Source of the DNA: CAYNCE01 sp964522515
GTDB lineage: Bacteria > Patescibacteriota > Patescibacteriia > UBA2196
NCBI GenBank assembly: GCA_964522515.1
Contig: CAZFWC010000010.1
Location: 1-21,933 of the forward strand
Direction: 5' to 3'
Length of the DNA stretch: 21,933 nt
Positions within the stretch are counted from its first letter, which is position 1; the number at the start of each line of letters is the position of its first letter. Positions 20,363 to 21,933 of the stretch are shown here, piece after piece. The notes below the pieces were generated by a model. It worked only from the letters and a program-made list of their open reading frames with translations. It ran no database searches and was not told the origin of the DNA. The position numbers and the translations under genes are program-made.

Positions 20363-20935
20363 ATGCAAATTCGTTATCGCAGACCATTTAAAAAAAGAGA
20401 AGATTTAAAAAAAAGAACTCGAATTAACGAGTACATTCGTGCACCTGAAATTTGTTTAATTGATGAACAGGGGAAGAATATGGGTGTGATTAAAACTACT
20501 GACGCGTTAGCAAAAGCAAAAGAATTAGAATTAGATTTGGTTGAAGTTAATCCAAAATTACAACCACCAATTTGTAAAATGATTGATTTTGGAAAGATAA
20601 AATATGAAAAAGAAAAATTTGAACATAAGCAAAAAGTAGCTAATAAAAAAACAGAAATTAAAGGTATAAGATTGTCTTTTAAAATTAAAGGAAATGATTT
20701 ACAAACTCGAGTTAAACAAGCTCAAAAATTTTTAAAAGCTGGCAATTCAGTAAAAATAGAAATGATTTTAAAGGGTCGTGAAAAAGCGCACAGTAGTAAC
20801 GCTCAAGAAATTATTAATAATTTTATAAAAGAATTTAATGAAAATGTAAAAATTTTGCAACCTGTAAAAAGACAAGGTGGAAAATTTTTTGCGATTATTT
20901 CGCCAGTCACTTCCTCTCCTTCGCTTCAACTCTAA
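20363..20935 (+). CDS. infC: Translation initiation factor IF-3
   Basis: Binds the 30S subunit and checks the start codon. N-domain (about 15-80): RTRINEYIRAPEICLIDEQGK and DLVEVNPKLQPPICKMIDFGK. Linker FEHKQK, then C-domain with RLSFKIKGNDLQTRVKQA and VKIEMILKGREKAH. I chose ATG 20363 (190 aa); a TTG at 20336 is in frame but lies inside the terminator region and adds a poor sequence. There is no SD: T8 precedes the ATG. The C-terminal VTSSPSLQL after FAIISP differs from the usual short Lys-rich end and is encoded by GC-richer DNA next to a family-A repeat. It heads infC-rpmI-rplT. A possible extended -10 TGT-TCTAAT (20324-20332) has no -35. Confidence 0.94.
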   Translation: MQIRYRRPFKKREDLKKRTRINEYIRAPEICLIDEQGKNMGVIKTTDALAKAKELELDLVEVNPKLQPPICKMIDFGKIKYEKEKFEHKQKVANKKTEIKGIRLSFKIKGNDLQTRVKQAQKFLKAGNSVKIEMILKGREKAHSSNAQEIINNFIKEFNENVKILQPVKRQGGKFFAIISPVTSSPSLQL

Positions 20936-20952
20936 AAAAACTCTAGCCACGG

Positions 20953-20999
20953 CGCCTGTCCGCCGTAGTCCAGTAGGATTTTTTAGGGGCGAAGGCGGA
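20953..20999 (+). repeat. Dispersed GC-rich repeat, family A, copy 2
   Basis: It contains TGTCCGCCGTAGTCC and ends GGGGCGAAGGCGGA, with TCCGCC/GGCGGA terminal pairing. It occupies the infC-rpmI gap, and its last bases with the next G form GGCGGAG, a Shine-Dalgarno-like sequence 8 nt before rpmI. Confidence 0.85.
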
Positions 21000-21008
21000 G
21001 AAACAAAT

Positions 21009-21209
21009 ATGGCTAAAAAACAAAAAACAATTAAGGCAATTTCAAAAAGATTTAAAACCACTAAAAGCGGTAAAGTTTTAAAATTAAAAGATGGGCAGAA
21101 TCATTTTAATGCAAAAGATAAAGGAAAAAAAACTCGACAAAAAAGAAACATTCAAAATTTGTCTCAAGATTCTGCTAAAAATATTAAAAAATTATTAAAA
21201 TTAAAATAA
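21009..21209 (+). CDS. rpmI: 50S ribosomal protein bL35
   Basis: 66-aa basic protein. MAKKQKTIKAISKRFKTTKSGKV is a clear L35 start, and NHFNAKDKGKKTRQKR matches the conserved middle. The frame stays open upstream to 20877, but the family start and GGAG 8 nt before ATG 21009 fix this start. It lies between infC and rplT in the usual order. Confidence 0.96.
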   Translation: MAKKQKTIKAISKRFKTTKSGKVLKLKDGQNHFNAKDKGKKTRQKRNIQNLSQDSAKNIKKLLKLK

Positions 21210-21223
21210 ATTTATAAAAAAAT

Positions 21224-21571
21224 ATGCCAAGAGTAAAAAGAGGAAACATTAGAACAAAAAAAAGGCGCGTTTTATTAAAGCAAACCAAAGGTTATAAATG
21301 GGGACGCAAAAATTTGACTCGCCAAGCAAAAACCGCTGTTAAAAAAGCTGGGGCTTATGCTTTGCGTGATCGTAGAAATAAAAAAAGAGTGATGCGTCGT
21401 TTGTGGCAAGTTCGTTTAAATGCTGCTGTGAGAAAGTATGATTTAAGTTATTCTAAATTTATTAATTTGTTAAAAATAAATAAAATTGAACTTGATAGAA
21501 AAATTTTGTCAGAATTAGCGCAAAAAAATCCAGAAATTTTTGCTAAAATCATTGAGCAAATTAAAAAATAA
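21224..21571 (+). CDS. rplT: 50S ribosomal protein bL20
   Basis: 115 aa, full length. MPRVKRGNIRTKKRRVLLKQTKGYKWGRKNLTRQA, AYALRDRRNKKRVMRRLWQVRLNAAVR and YSKFINLLK are typical of bL20, an early 23S assembly protein. In other bacteria bL20 represses its own operon through a leader structure; here the tmRNA gene lies where such a leader would be. It has no SD and is 14 nt after rpmI. Confidence 0.97.
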   Translation: MPRVKRGNIRTKKRRVLLKQTKGYKWGRKNLTRQAKTAVKKAGAYALRDRRNKKRVMRRLWQVRLNAAVRKYDLSYSKFINLLKINKIELDRKILSELAQKNPEIFAKIIEQIKK

Positions 21572-21596
21572 TTATTTAATTTATTATTTATAAATA

Positions 21597-21634
21597 ACTA
21601 AAAATCAGAGCATTAGTGAGCTCTGATTTTTAGT
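21597..21634. terminator. Bidirectional terminator after rplT
   Basis: A perfect 15-bp stem (21597-21611 with 21620-21634) with an 8-nt loop. A5 and T5 runs in the arms give a U-rich end on both strands. It serves infC-rpmI-rplT on plus and the convergent 27-aa gene on minus; the stop codon of the latter lies in the loop. Confidence 0.85.
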
Positions 21635-21696
21635 TTGTAGACTTGAGGTGTTTTATTAATTACGCGAATTTTCATTTTTGTATCTATTTTATTCAC
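21613..21696 (-). CDS. 27-aa basic peptide, GTG start
   Basis: On minus: SD AAAGGA (21704-21709), 7 nt, then GTG opening 27 codons to TAA. The peptide is strongly basic (MNKIDTKMKIRVINKTPQ..., eight Lys/Arg, ending in His) with no membrane segment. It has a near-consensus promoter, an untranslated leader of only about 15 nt, and ends in the loop of the shared terminator, so the whole transcript would be about 115 nt. An inner ATG (codon 8) is possible but lacks an SD. Alternative: a small RNA rather than an mRNA. Confidence 0.5.
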   Translation of the reverse strand: MNKIDTKMKIRVINKTPQVYKLKIRAH

Positions 21697-21717
21697 GCTT
21701 TTTTCCTTTATGTTGTA

Positions 21718-21746
21718 AGTATAGCACAGTTTTTGATAAAAGTCAA
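21718..21746 (-). promoter_or_regulatory. Promoter of the 27-aa peptide gene
   Basis: On minus: -35 TTGACT (21741-21746), 17-nt spacer, extended -10 TGC-TATACT (-10 at 21718-21723). It is divergent from the tRNA-Ser promoter, about 50 nt away. Confidence 0.75.
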
Positions 21747-21797
21747 TTTTTATGTTATCACAAATCCCAAATGACACAGTTTATGACAATATTTAAC

Positions 21798-21826
21798 TTG
21801 TCAAAAATAAATTTTATTGATATATT
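21798..21826 (+). promoter_or_regulatory. tRNA-Ser promoter
   Basis: -35 TTGTCA (21798-21803), 17-nt spacer, -10 TATATT (21821-21826). Start expected near 21833, 11 nt before the tRNA. Confidence 0.7.
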
Positions 21827-21843
21827 AAAGAATAGAATAATCT

Positions 21844-21933
21844 GGAGAGATGCCAGAGCGGTTTAATGGGACGGTCTTGAAAACCGTTGAGCCTTCACGG
21901 GTTCCCAGGGTTCGAATCCCTGTCTCTCCGCCA
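21844..21933 (+). tRNA. tRNA-Ser(TGA)
   Basis: 90-nt class II tRNA with CCA encoded at the window end. Acceptor GGAGAGA/TCTCTCC, anticodon stem ACGGT/ACCGT with loop CTTGAAA (TGA), long variable arm GAGCC...GGGTTC, T loop TTCGAAT. Confidence 0.97.

Noticed and set aside
20877..21008. Upstream extension of rpmI to 20877
   Set aside because: The extra 44 codons overlap infC out of frame and cross the family-A repeat. bL35 begins with MAKKQKT at 21009.

Overview
This A+T-rich window (about 70 % A+T by eye) looks like a chromosomal segment of a Patescibacteria/CPR bacterium. The evidence is short intergenic regions, compact housekeeping proteins, Shine-Dalgarno-free large genes, 3'-CCA-encoding tRNAs, a NusB-NUDIX fusion, a surface-protein domain of the LKGKLLLQVE type, and many small GC-rich palindromic repeats scattered between and inside genes. 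TGA is used as a stop (holA), so the standard bacterial code fits. The lineage is inferred from gene content, not from a marker tree.

Layout. 1-64 is the tail of a membrane protein, followed by a bidirectional terminator. On the minus strand, 145-3755 is ftsK, a rodZ-like HTH/TM gene and an mntA-hepT toxin-antitoxin pair. A divergent promoter with overlapping -35 boxes separates ftsK from rpmF (bL32). Then come nusB-NUDIX, pnp (with a stem-loop leader), holA, lemA and a PP-loop tRNA-thiolation family gene, all on plus. 10285-10714 (minus) is a self-contained small-protein locus: promoter, six-codon leader ORF, 52-aa ORF, terminator. recG, a 44-aa membrane peptide, tRNA-Arg(GCG) and a two-TM protein follow on minus.

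13911-17300 is the accessory region. It holds a NYN-domain nuclease gene and a type II restriction-modification pair. The NYN and endonuclease genes each end next to a copy of the same surface-protein 3' module (copies at 13911-14012 and 14736-15062). A structured RNA leader precedes the methyltransferase.

17303-17729 carries tRNA-Ile(GAT), tRNA-Val(GAC) and a broken duplicate of the tRNA-Val 5' part, split by a dispersed repeat. On plus, ruvB, two membrane-protein genes and a 26-aa membrane peptide follow. Next is a 400-nt tmRNA gene that no protein ORF shows, then infC-rpmI-rplT. At the right edge are a minus-strand 27-codon gene with a full promoter and tRNA-Ser(TGA).

How it works together. 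Most genes are core information processing: chromosome segregation (FtsK), repair (RecG, RuvB), replication (HolA), RNA decay (PNPase), transcription and translation (NusB, IF3, L32, L35, L20, tRNAs, tmRNA). Against this stand the defence/stress genes (MntA-HepT, R-M, NYN) and the repeats. rpmF, recG and ruvB have extended -10 boxes 6-9 nt before ATG and are probably leaderless. Several tiny ORFs instead carry strong Shine-Dalgarno sequences. No CRISPR array, transposase or replication origin was seen.
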